Below are positions 25,451-32,686 of a stretch of DNA of 53,169 nt, in pieces (within the stretch, counting starts at the first letter, position 1; every line of letters starts with the position of its first letter). The DNA is from Solirubrobacterales bacterium (lineage in GTDB: Bacteria; Actinomycetota; Thermoleophilia; Solirubrobacterales; Solirubrobacteraceae). The translations under genes were made by a program, and so were the position numbers. A model generated the notes under the pieces. It saw nothing but the letters and a program-made list of their open reading frames with translations, had not been told where the DNA came from and made no database searches. The DNA lies in the NCBI GenBank assembly GCA_027451345.1, contig DAIDJO010000085.1, forward strand, positions 1 through 53,169, in the 5' to 3' direction.

Positions 25451-27337
25451 ATGAGGATCCACAGACGAAGGGCCCTTGCTCCGCTCTGCGCGAGCTTGCT
25501 CGTGGGGGTGGCCTGCGCCATCGCCCCGAACGTGGCAGGCGCACAGGAGAACACGGGCTACGTGGAGATCTGCAAGACCTTCAACGCCGGTGCCACCGGA
25601 GCTCCGCAATACCAGGGGACGTTCAACTTCAACATCACCGATTCGAGCAACACCACCACGTCGGTCTCGTTGTCGGCGGTGGAGGGCGGTCCCCAGGCGT
25701 GCACGGCACCGATCGCGGTGGCGACCGGCACCGCCACCGTCACCGAGGTGCAGGCGCCGTGGTTCTCGGTGTCCGGCATCTCTGCCACTCCGGGTGATCC
25801 CGGGACCGTCACCCCGTCCGCGACCGACCCCTACACCGCCACGGTGACCGTCAACCCGGCGCCGAGCTGGGGCGACACGTCGATGACGACGACCGTGCAG
25901 TACACCAACGATCCGGTCACCGGTGTCATCGAGGTCTGCAAGCAGGCCGATCCGAACTCGCCGCAGCTGTCCGGGACCTACACGTTCAACGTGACGAGCA
26001 CCGATCAGGGCGTCACGGCCTGGGACTCGAACACGGGTGCGTATGACCTGCCATGGACGACGACCGCCTCGGCGACCATCTCCTCGGCGGGCCTGGGCTG
26101 CAGCGGGCCGATCGTGGTGCCCGCGGGCACCGTCGAGACCGTCGAGCCGGGGACGACGTATGTCACCGACATCACGGCCTCCTCGAACGGCAGCAATCAG
26201 CTCACGAGCTCGGATCTGAACTCGGGAACCGCTGACGCGAGCGTATCCGCCGGTGATACCACCAACCAGACGGTGATCACCTACACAGACGCGCTGTCGG
26301 CGGTGAAGCTGTGCAAGGCCTGGGTCTCGAGCAACGATCCGGTGAACAGCTATCCGTTCACCCTGACCTCGAGCGGACCAGCCGGTCCGACGGCGGTCAC
26401 GGGATCGGTGAGCCTGGCTCCGGGTCAGTGCAGCCTGGTCGGGTTCGTGCGGCCGGGCACGCAGGTGAACATCACGGAGGGTGTCGTCGTCGGGACCAAG
26501 GTCGCGGCGATCGACGTGAGCCCGCAGGCGAATTCGCAGGGCATGAGCCCGATCGTTCCGGGCACCCTCAGCCTCCCCAACCGCACGGTCAGCGTGATCG
26601 CGGGGGCGGGCGAGACGAACGTCACGTTCACCAACGGTCCAGCCGACCCGGGTCAGCTGAAGATCTGCGTGAACCCCATGGATGGGGGAGTGAGCGGTGG
26701 AACGGTGCCGTTCCTGGTGAATGGCACGCAGATGCTCAACGTCAACCTGAGCAGCACGTCGATCCAGTGCACGCTGGACCCATCGGCGTTCGCGTTCAAC
26801 TCGTCCGTCTCGATCTCGGGCGGCGCGCTTCCGGGTCCGGACAGCTACGCCGGAACCGCGACCGTGGTGCCGACGAGCCTCGAGGTGCTCGAGGGCGGCA
26901 TGCCGACGGCGACGAACCAGGCGGCGCTTGTCTCCGCCACCGCGTCGACCGCCACGGTGCTGATGTCGGAGGGCATTGTCACCGAGGTGACGTTCTCGGT
27001 CGATCCGCCGGCACCGATCACGGCGCCGACGGTCACGTCGACCCCGACCGTCGCTCAGGTTGCGGCTGACAGCGTCGGTCTGTCCGTCATCAACGCGGCG
27101 GGGATCAAGAGCTCGACGAGCACGTCCGGCTCGGTTCTCTCCGTGCATCGCACGGTCAAGCCGGCGGTGGTCTCGGCCCTGATCCATCGGCAGGTGTCGC
27201 ACCTCAGGTCGGAGATCAGGCGGCTGGAGAAGCGCTTGGCCTCTCGGCATCTGAGCAAGGCGGCTCGCCGGGCGGACCGCAGGCGTCTCAGCGCCCTGCG
27301 CAGGCAGCTGCCGCGGCTCCTCCGGGAGCTGAAGTAG
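25451..27337 (+). CDS. Secreted four-module beta-rich protein with cationic helical tail
   Basis: I do not recognise a named family. The 628-residue protein starts with a signal peptide: RRR at 5-7, a hydrophobic core at about 8-24 and a probable cleavage after AGA at residue 31. Four tandem modules of about 115 residues follow (37-154, 158-280, 283-395, 401-518). Each opens with a strand ending in Cys (C41, C163, C288, C406), has a second Cys (C84, C217, C327, C440), and three end in a Y/F-T-N/D motif (YTND, YTDA, FTNG). A Ser/Thr/Val linker leads to a strongly basic, helix-forming tail (about 565-628, rich in R, K and L). There is no LPxTG or transmembrane anchor. GGAG lies 6 nt before the ATG, and a strong hairpin follows the stop. 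Confidence 0.8.
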   Translation: MRIHRRRALAPLCASLLVGVACAIAPNVAGAQENTGYVEICKTFNAGATGAPQYQGTFNFNITDSSNTTTSVSLSAVEGGPQACTAPIAVATGTATVTEVQAPWFSVSGISATPGDPGTVTPSATDPYTATVTVNPAPSWGDTSMTTTVQYTNDPVTGVIEVCKQADPNSPQLSGTYTFNVTSTDQGVTAWDSNTGAYDLPWTTTASATISSAGLGCSGPIVVPAGTVETVEPGTTYVTDITASSNGSNQLTSSDLNSGTADASVSAGDTTNQTVITYTDALSAVKLCKAWVSSNDPVNSYPFTLTSSGPAGPTAVTGSVSLAPGQCSLVGFVRPGTQVNITEGVVVGTKVAAIDVSPQANSQGMSPIVPGTLSLPNRTVSVIAGAGETNVTFTNGPADPGQLKICVNPMDGGVSGGTVPFLVNGTQMLNVNLSSTSIQCTLDPSAFAFNSSVSISGGALPGPDSYAGTATVVPTSLEVLEGGMPTATNQAALVSATASTATVLMSEGIVTEVTFSVDPPAPITAPTVTSTPTVAQVAADSVGLSVINAAGIKSSTSTSGSVLSVHRTVKPAVVSALIHRQVSHLRSEIRRLEKRLASRHLSKAARRADRRRLSALRRQLPRLLRELK

Positions 27338-27380
27338 CGGCGGCGCGTCGCAGCGTGAGCTGCGGCGGCTGATAGCGACC

Positions 27381-27410
27381 GGAGGCCGGGGTGCTGACAC
27401 CCCGGCCTCC
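27381..27410 (+). terminator. Perfect 13-bp hairpin after the secreted protein gene
   Basis: GGAGGCCGGGGTG (27381-27393) and CACCCCGGCCTCC (27398-27410) pair exactly around a CTGA loop, 43 nt after the stop. No T-run follows. It also lies downstream of the tRNA-Ala gene on the other strand and could serve both. Confidence 0.75.
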
Positions 27411-27504
27411 GCCGCGTTCACGCGGGTTCAGTCCGGTGACGGGCCGCCGCTCAGGCGGTGGGCGCCAGGCCCAAGCGCCGTCGACCCGGATGCGATCGGT
27501 GAAG

Positions 27505-27577
27505 TGGAGCTAGGCGGGCTCGAACCGCCGACCTCTTGCGTGCCACGCAAGCGCTCTCCCAGCTGAGCTATAGCCCC
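27505..27577 (-). tRNA. tRNA-Ala (anticodon GGC)
   Basis: The minus strand reads a full cloverleaf of 73 nt. The acceptor GGGGCTA pairs with TAGCTCC; the D-arm is GCTC..GAGC; the anticodon stem CTTGC/GCAAG encloses GTGGCAC with anticodon GGC; and the T-arm is GGCGG-TTCGAGC-CCGCC. The discriminator is A. The CCA end is not encoded. A G-U or G-C third acceptor position typical for alanine identity (G3-U70) is consistent: GGG pairs with CTC at that point. It lies antisense in the gap between the secreted protein gene and leuS. Confidence 0.95.
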
Positions 27578-27699
27578 GTCGAAGACGAACTGCTCGGCAA
27601 GGTTAATACATGCGAGCCGGTTGTAGCGCGGCGGCGTCAGCCACCGCTGAGGGGGTGCGGCGGCCGGGATCGAGCTGACCGACCGAGCGCCCGACTGTC

Positions 27700-27705
27700 T
27701 AACCT
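27700..27705 (+). promoter_or_regulatory. -10 element TAACCT for leuS, leaderless type
   Basis: TAACCT ends 9 nt before the leuS ATG, with no Shine-Dalgarno between. Confidence 0.5.
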
Positions 27706-27714
27706 CACGCCCAC

Positions 27715-30258
27715 ATGTCCGAGCGCCGGTACCAAGCACGCGAGATCGAGGCGAAGTGGCAGGCCGTCTGGGCGCAGGAGCGCACCTGGGAGGTTCCCAA
27801 CCGCGCCGTTCCGGACAGCGCCTCGGCCCGACCCCACCCGCCGGCCGCGCGCCATGACGGCCCCCGGCGCGACAAGTCCTACGTCGTGGAGATGCTGCCC
27901 TACCCGAGTGGCGAGCCGCACATCGGCCACCTGAAGAACTACGCGATCGGCGACGCGATCGCCCACTTCCGTCGCCGCACCGGCCACCGCGTCCTGCACC
28001 CGATGGGCTACGACTCCTTCGGGCTGCCCGCCGAGAACAACGCGATCAAGACCGGCGTCCACCCCCGGGTGGCCACCGAACAGTCGATCGCCGCCTTCCA
28101 GCGGGCGTTTCGCTCCTGGGGCATCTCGATCGACTGGTCTCGGGAGATCGCCTCGCACGAGCCGGAGTACTACCGCTGGACCCAGTGGATCTTCCTGCAG
28201 CTCTACCGGCGCGGGCTCGCCTACCGCAAGGAGTCGGCGGTCAACTGGTGCCCGAACGACCAGACGGTGCTGGCCAACGAGCAGGTCGTCGACGGGCGCT
28301 GCGAGAGGTGCGGTCATGTGGTCGAGCTGCGTCAGCTCGAGCAGTGGTTCTTCCGCATCACCGACTACGCCGACCGGCTGCTCGACGACCTCGACACGAT
28401 CGACTGGCCCGAGCACGTCAAGACGATGCAGCGCAACTGGATCGGCCGGAGCGTCGGTGCCGAGGTGAACTTCCGCTGCCAGGAGCTCGGGATCGACTAC
28501 CCGGTCTTCACCACCCGGCCGGACACGCTGTTCGGCGCGACCTTCTTCGTGATGGCACCCGAGCACCCGGATGTCCTGCGCCTCGCCGCCGGCACCGAGA
28601 ACGAGCGGGCCGTGCGCGACTACGTCAACCACGCCCTCACCGAGTCCGCCGAGGAGCGCGGTGACCTCGACAAGACGAAGACGGGCGTCTTCCTCGGTCG
28701 GACCGTCACCAACCCCGTGACGGGCGAGGAGATCCCGATGTGGGTCGCTGATTACGTTCTGATGGAGTACGGCACCGGCGCGATCATGGCCGTGCCGGCC
28801 CACGACGAGCGGGACTTCGCCTTCGCCCGGGCCTACGACCTGCCGATCCGCCAGGTGGTCGCGCCGAGGGACGGCTCGCCGGTGCCCTCCGACGAGGCGT
28901 ACGTCACCAAGGCCGACGACGCGATCCTCGTCAACTCAGGGGACTTCAACGGGCTGACCCCGAAGGCCGGGTTCGAGCGCATCGTCCACTGGCTCGACAT
29001 GGAGGGGATCGGGCACCCGTCGGTCAACTTCCGTCTGCGCGACTGGCTGGTCTCGCGCCAGCGCTACTGGGGCTGCCCGATCCCGATCGTCTACTGCCCC
29101 GCCTGCGGCATGGTCCCGGTGCCCGAGGAGCAACTGCCCGTCGTCCTGCCCGACATCCAGGAGTACCAGCCGAAGGGCCGCTCGCCGCTCGCCGCCGCCG
29201 AGGAGTGGGTCAACACGGCCTGCCCCGAGTGCGGTGGGGCCGCCCGGCGCGAGACCGACACGATGGACACGTTCGTCGACTCGAGCTGGTACTTCCTGCG
29301 CTACTGCGACGCCCGCAACGATGCCGCGGCCTGGGACCCGGCGGTCCTGCGCGAGTGGATGAGCGTCGACCAGTACATCGGCGGGGTCGAGCACGCGATC
29401 CTCCATCTTCTCTACGCCCGCTTCTTCGTCAAGGCGCTCGCCGACATGGGCCTGCTCGACGTGCAGGAGCCGTTCAACGCGCTGTTCACGCAGGGCATGA
29501 TCCTCGGCCCCGACGGCCAGAAGATGTCGAAGTCCCGCGGCAACGTGATCCCGCCCACGCCGCTCATCGAACGCTTCGGCGCCGACGCCGTGCGCACCTA
29601 CATCCTCAACATGGGCCCGCCCGACCAGGACGCCGCCTGGAACGACAACGCGCTGACCGGCGCGCACCGGCTCCTGTCGCGCCTGTACACCCTCGGCGCC
29701 GAGCTCGCCGCCGACAGTGATCCGTCCCTTGCGGCCGCCGCCGAGACGCTCGCCCAGCCCGTCGAGCCCACCGGGGACGGGCTGACGCTCGTGCGCAAGG
29801 CCAACTGGGCGATCGACCGCGTCACCTCGGAGTTCGTCGGCCGCTTCGGCTTCCACAACGCCATCGCGGCGGTCACGGAGCTCGTCAACGACCTGTATCG
29901 CCTCCCGCGGGCCGACGCCGAGGCGCGACGCTTCGCCATCGCGACCGCCGCGTCGCTGATCTTCCCGTTCGCCCCCCACCTCGGGGCGGAGGTCTTCGAG
30001 CTGGCGACCGGCCGGCGCGCCTGGGAGGAGCCGTGGCCGGCGGCCGATCCGGCGATGCTCGTGGCGGAGAGCTTCGAGCTCGTCTGTCAGGTCAACGGTC
30101 GTGTCCGCGACCGCGTCCAGGCGCCGAGCGGCGCCCCGCGTGAGGAGCTCGAGCGCCTGGCGCTCGCCGCCCCGGGCGTGATCGCCCATCTCGACGGCCA
30201 GGAGGTCGTCAAGGTGGTCGTCGTGCCCGACAAGCTCGTCAACGTCGTCGTCCGGTAG
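27715..30258 (+). CDS. leuS: Leucyl-tRNA synthetase
   Basis: LeuRS charges tRNA-Leu and edits norvaline and isoleucine in its CP1 domain. The 847-residue protein has HIGH as HIGH (69-72, in [10 protein letters not shown]) and KMSKS at 603-607. Zinc-type cysteines appear in the sets CPNDQ..CERCG and CPACG..CPECG. Residues 28-52 form a proline- and arginine-rich insertion ([20 protein letters not shown]) before the usual [13 protein letters not shown], longer than in most homologues. The C-terminal domain ends [14 protein letters not shown]. It appears to be leaderless and is followed by a long palindrome. Confidence 0.98.
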   Translation: MSERRYQAREIEAKWQAVWAQERTWEVPNRAVPDSASARPHPPAARHDGPRRDKSYVVEMLPYPSGEPHIGHLKNYAIGDAIAHFRRRTGHRVLHPMGYDSFGLPAENNAIKTGVHPRVATEQSIAAFQRAFRSWGISIDWSREIASHEPEYYRWTQWIFLQLYRRGLAYRKESAVNWCPNDQTVLANEQVVDGRCERCGHVVELRQLEQWFFRITDYADRLLDDLDTIDWPEHVKTMQRNWIGRSVGAEVNFRCQELGIDYPVFTTRPDTLFGATFFVMAPEHPDVLRLAAGTENERAVRDYVNHALTESAEERGDLDKTKTGVFLGRTVTNPVTGEEIPMWVADYVLMEYGTGAIMAVPAHDERDFAFARAYDLPIRQVVAPRDGSPVPSDEAYVTKADDAILVNSGDFNGLTPKAGFERIVHWLDMEGIGHPSVNFRLRDWLVSRQRYWGCPIPIVYCPACGMVPVPEEQLPVVLPDIQEYQPKGRSPLAAAEEWVNTACPECGGAARRETDTMDTFVDSSWYFLRYCDARNDAAAWDPAVLREWMSVDQYIGGVEHAILHLLYARFFVKALADMGLLDVQEPFNALFTQGMILGPDGQKMSKSRGNVIPPTPLIERFGADAVRTYILNMGPPDQDAAWNDNALTGAHRLLSRLYTLGAELAADSDPSLAAAAETLAQPVEPTGDGLTLVRKANWAIDRVTSEFVGRFGFHNAIAAVTELVNDLYRLPRADAEARRFAIATAASLIFPFAPHLGAEVFELATGRRAWEEPWPAADPAMLVAESFELVCQVNGRVRDRVQAPSGAPREELERLALAAPGVIAHLDGQEVVKVVVVPDKLVNVVVR

Positions 30259-30372
30259 GGCGAGCCGGTCGCGCTCAGCCCGAGCAGCAGCTCCACCACC
30301 CACACGTCGGCGATCGCCTCGGCGGATCAGCGTGAGCGTGAGCGGGCACCCCACCGCGCCCGCCTCGTTCTT

Positions 30373-30408
30373 TGTCGATGCGCTTCGTCATTCCGAAGCG
30401 CATCGACA
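30373..30408. terminator. 15-bp palindrome between leuS and holA
   Basis: TGTCGATGCGCTTCG (30373-30387) and CGAAGCGCATCGACA (30394-30408) pair exactly around a 6-nt loop, and three more base pairs with one wobble extend the base. It lies 114 nt after the leuS stop and 42 nt before holA. It may be a terminator or a binding site. The rest of the 191-nt gap shows nothing else. Confidence 0.6.
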
Positions 30409-30434
30409 GAGAACCGCCCCACCGGGGTGGACCG

Positions 30435-30440
30435 TAGACT
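30435..30440 (+). promoter_or_regulatory. -10 element TAGACT for holA, leaderless type
   Basis: TAGACT ends 9 nt before the holA ATG. It lies just after the palindrome, so holA is probably transcribed separately from leuS. Confidence 0.5.
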
Positions 30441-30449
30441 CCGGGCCCC

Positions 30450-31451
30450 ATGGCGCCCGCCTTCAAGCCCGCCTACCTGATCCACGGTGACGACCACGGC
30501 CGGATCGCGGAGCGCCGCGCCCGTCTGCGCGGTCTGGCCGAGCGCGGCAGCGGCGCCCAGGGCGTCGAGCTCTTCGAGGGCGATCAGGCCACCCCCGACA
30601 CCGTCGCGATGGCGCTGAACGCGATGACGTTCGCGATCGGGCGCCGCTTCCTGATCGTCGACGGCGCCGAGCGCTGGAAGGACCGCGAGATGGATGCGCT
30701 CGAGGCGTCGCTCGCCGCGATCGCCCCGGACACGACCGTCACCTTCTTCGCCCGCGAGGATGGGCGGCTGAAGGCGCCCAAGCGGCTGCATGACGCCGTG
30801 CGCCGCGCCGGGGGCGACATCGCCACCGAGCAGTCGGTGAAGCCGCGGGAGCTGCCGCGGTGGGCGGTCGGGCAGGCTCGGGCGCTCGGCCTCGAGCTCA
30901 CCCCCGACGTGGCCCGCATGCTCGTCGCCCACGTCGGCGAGCGCCAGCAGCGGCTGCTGCGCGAGCTGGAGAAGCTCGCGCTCGAGCTCGACGCGGGCGC
31001 GCCCGACCGGCCCGGGGGCGCCGTCCGCGTCGACGCCGACACGGTGCTCGAGCTGACGGCCGCCTCCGCGGAGCGCCGCGCCTGGGCGCTCGCCGACGCG
31101 GTGCTCTCGGGGCGCGCCGACAACGCCACGCGCGTGCTGCTGCAGATGCGCGCCCAGGGCGAGCGCCTGCCCGGGCTCGTCTATTGGATGAGCGCGCGCC
31201 TGCGCCAGGCGCATCAGATCGCCCGCGCGCTCGAGCGCGGCACCCCCCAGGCGCAGGTGCGCTCGGGTCTGCGCATGCCGCCCTCGGCGGCGGACCGCCT
31301 CATCGCCGACGCGCGGCGGCTCGGCGCCGAGCGCCTCGAGCGGGCGGTCTGCCTGATCGCCGACCTCGAGCTCGCCTCACGGGGCGGCGGACGCGGTGGC
31401 CCCTCCGAGGACACCGCCGCCCTGCTCGCCATCCGCGCCATCGCCGCCTGA
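30450..31451 (+). CDS. holA: DNA polymerase III delta subunit
   Basis: HolA opens the beta clamp in the clamp loader. The 333-residue protein has the three-domain AAA+-like delta layout without a P-loop: PAYLIHGDDHGRIAERRA at the N-terminus, FLIVDGAERWK near 67, and a helical C-terminal collar domain (about 215-333). The position upstream of and antiparallel to rpsT is typical, since holA and rpsT are neighbours across many bacteria. Its last 75 nt overlap, tail to tail, the 3' end of the BLUF gene. Confidence 0.92.
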   Translation: MAPAFKPAYLIHGDDHGRIAERRARLRGLAERGSGAQGVELFEGDQATPDTVAMALNAMTFAIGRRFLIVDGAERWKDREMDALEASLAAIAPDTTVTFFAREDGRLKAPKRLHDAVRRAGGDIATEQSVKPRELPRWAVGQARALGLELTPDVARMLVAHVGERQQRLLRELEKLALELDAGAPDRPGGAVRVDADTVLELTAASAERRAWALADAVLSGRADNATRVLLQMRAQGERLPGLVYWMSARLRQAHQIARALERGTPQAQVRSGLRMPPSAADRLIADARRLGAERLERAVCLIADLELASRGGGRGGPSEDTAALLAIRAIAA

Positions 31452-32330
31452 GGACTCCGCCGGCAGGGGCAGCGGGTCCTCCGGCGCCGGGCGCGGCGTG
31501 ACCCCGGCCGCGGGTGGGCCGCTCAGCTCCACGAGCTCCCGCAGCATCAGCACACTCTGGCGGCCGGCGAGCCATTCGTCGCGCCATGACGGCGCGTCGG
31601 CGGCCTGAAGGAGCGCGAGCCAGCGGCTCGAGAGCGCCGCCGCGTCGTCTCGATCGGCGAGCGCGAGGCGGGCCGCCAGTTCGTCGGCCGCGGTGAGCGC
31701 CCCCTCGCCGGCGATTCCCTTCATCGCCCAGCCGCCGTACAGCCGATGGTCGACGAGCTCCTCGGACAGGATCACCGGATCGGTGTGCCGCGCATCACCC
31801 TCGATCGCGCGGTAGATCGTCCGCACCGCCGGCTCGGGACCCTCGAGGATCTGGGCGAAGAAGCCCTCCCGCAGGCAGAGCGCCCCGGTGATGAGCGAGC
31901 TCGGGTTGCGGCGGTTCGCGGCGGTCAGGATCGAGTCGACGTCCTCCTGGGCGAGCCCGGGCGCCGCCTGGCTGATGTACATCAGCCGCAGCAGCATCTC
32001 CCCGTCCTCGGCTCGTGCTGTGGAGCCGGACACGATGGTCTCCGGGTGCTCGTGGATGAGGAACTCGAGCGTGCGGCCATCCCGTCGGGCGCGCACCACG
32101 CCCTTCCACGCGAACGCGGAGCGGCCGACCTCGAACACCGCATAGGCCGCTTCGCCGTCGCGCAGGCGGGCGCGCAGCCGTGCGCTCGGCGTGATGCGTG
32201 GGGTGAGGGTGGCGAGCTGTCCGCGCATGGAGGCGACGACGCAGTCGACCCACACGAACGGGTCGCCGCCCTGCGAGCCGAGGCTGACCGTGATCGGCAG
32301 GCCCTGTGGTACGTCCTTCACGCGATGCAC
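31377..32330 (-). CDS. BLUF-domain blue-light photoreceptor with N-terminal beta-rich (PilZ-like?) domain
   Basis: Residues 113-205 form a BLUF domain, a flavin-binding light sensor. The residues that contact FAD and drive the photocycle are present at spacings identical to AppA: Tyr118, Asn142, Gln160, Trp201 and Met203 (YIS, RRNPSSLITG, FFAQILEG, WAM), with intervals of 24, 18, 41 and 2. Residues 11-95 form a beta-rich domain that reads like a PilZ fold, but the RxxxR motif is not clear, so c-di-GMP binding is only a possibility. Residues 206-270 are helical and the final 47 low-complexity. The start is GTG 32330, with no Shine-Dalgarno; an in-frame GTG at 32321 is an alternative. The gene lies 61 nt after rpsT and overlaps holA by 75 nt. 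Confidence 0.88.
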   Translation of the reverse strand: MHRVKDVPQGLPITVSLGSQGGDPFVWVDCVVASMRGQLATLTPRITPSARLRARLRDGEAAYAVFEVGRSAFAWKGVVRARRDGRTLEFLIHEHPETIVSGSTARAEDGEMLLRLMYISQAAPGLAQEDVDSILTAANRRNPSSLITGALCLREGFFAQILEGPEPAVRTIYRAIEGDARHTDPVILSEELVDHRLYGGWAMKGIAGEGALTAADELAARLALADRDDAAALSSRWLALLQAADAPSWRDEWLAGRQSVLMLRELVELSGPPAAGVTPRPAPEDPLPLPAESSGGDGADGEQGGGVLGGATASAAP

Positions 32331-32391
32331 ATCGGCAACCGGCGCGGCTGGATTGAGCCGCGGGCGCTCGATGTGGACGTCCGACCCGGGA

Positions 32392-32661
32392 CTATTCGGC
32401 CGCGGCGCCGCGGCGAACCCGCGCGGCGCGGCTCTTCTTGCGCGCGCCGTTGTTCTTGTGCAGCGAGCCGCGCTTGACGGCCTTGTCGATCGTCTGCACG
32501 AGGGTGCGATGCTCGGCGTCGGCGGTCGCGTCGTCGCCGGCGGCGACGGCGCTCTCGAGCCGGCGGAAGTAGGTCTTGATGCGCGAGGTGTAGCGACGGT
32601 TCTCGTCGCGCTCGCGGAGCGCGCGCTCGATGCGCTTCTTCTGTGAATGAATGTTGGCCAT
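32392..32661 (-). CDS. rpsT: 30S ribosomal protein S20
   Basis: S20 is an early assembly protein of the small subunit. The 89-residue sequence starts MANIHSQKKRIERALRERDENR and is lysine- and arginine-rich with a long helical profile, as in the family; AVKRGSLHKNNGARKKSR is the typical C-terminal motif. It begins 25 bp from murJ on the other strand, sharing a symmetric promoter, and the BLUF gene follows it. Confidence 0.96.
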   Translation of the reverse strand: MANIHSQKKRIERALRERDENRRYTSRIKTYFRRLESAVAAGDDATADAEHRTLVQTIDKAVKRGSLHKNNGARKKSRAARVRRGAAAE

Positions 32662-32672
32662 TAGCGGGGCCG

Positions 32673-32679
32673 TACTATA
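32673..32679. promoter_or_regulatory. Shared bidirectional -10 of rpsT and murJ
   Basis: GTACTATAGC holds TACTAT reading toward murJ (32673-32678; ends 8 nt before the TTG) and TATAGT reading toward rpsT (32679-32674; ends 12 nt before the ATG). The flanks GGCCG and CGGCC are also symmetric. The two -10 elements overlap by five bases. Confidence 0.6.
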
Positions 32680-32686
32680 GCGGCCC

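Noticed and set aside
27428-27739. Minus-strand frame over the tRNA-Ala gene
   Set aside because: It contains the common tRNA-derived GAIAQLGERLRGTQEVGGSSPPSS-type artefact translation and is explained by the tRNA.
30275-30466. 63-codon minus-strand frame between leuS and holA
   Set aside because: Low-complexity sequence, crosses the palindrome and the holA start; no ribosome binding site.
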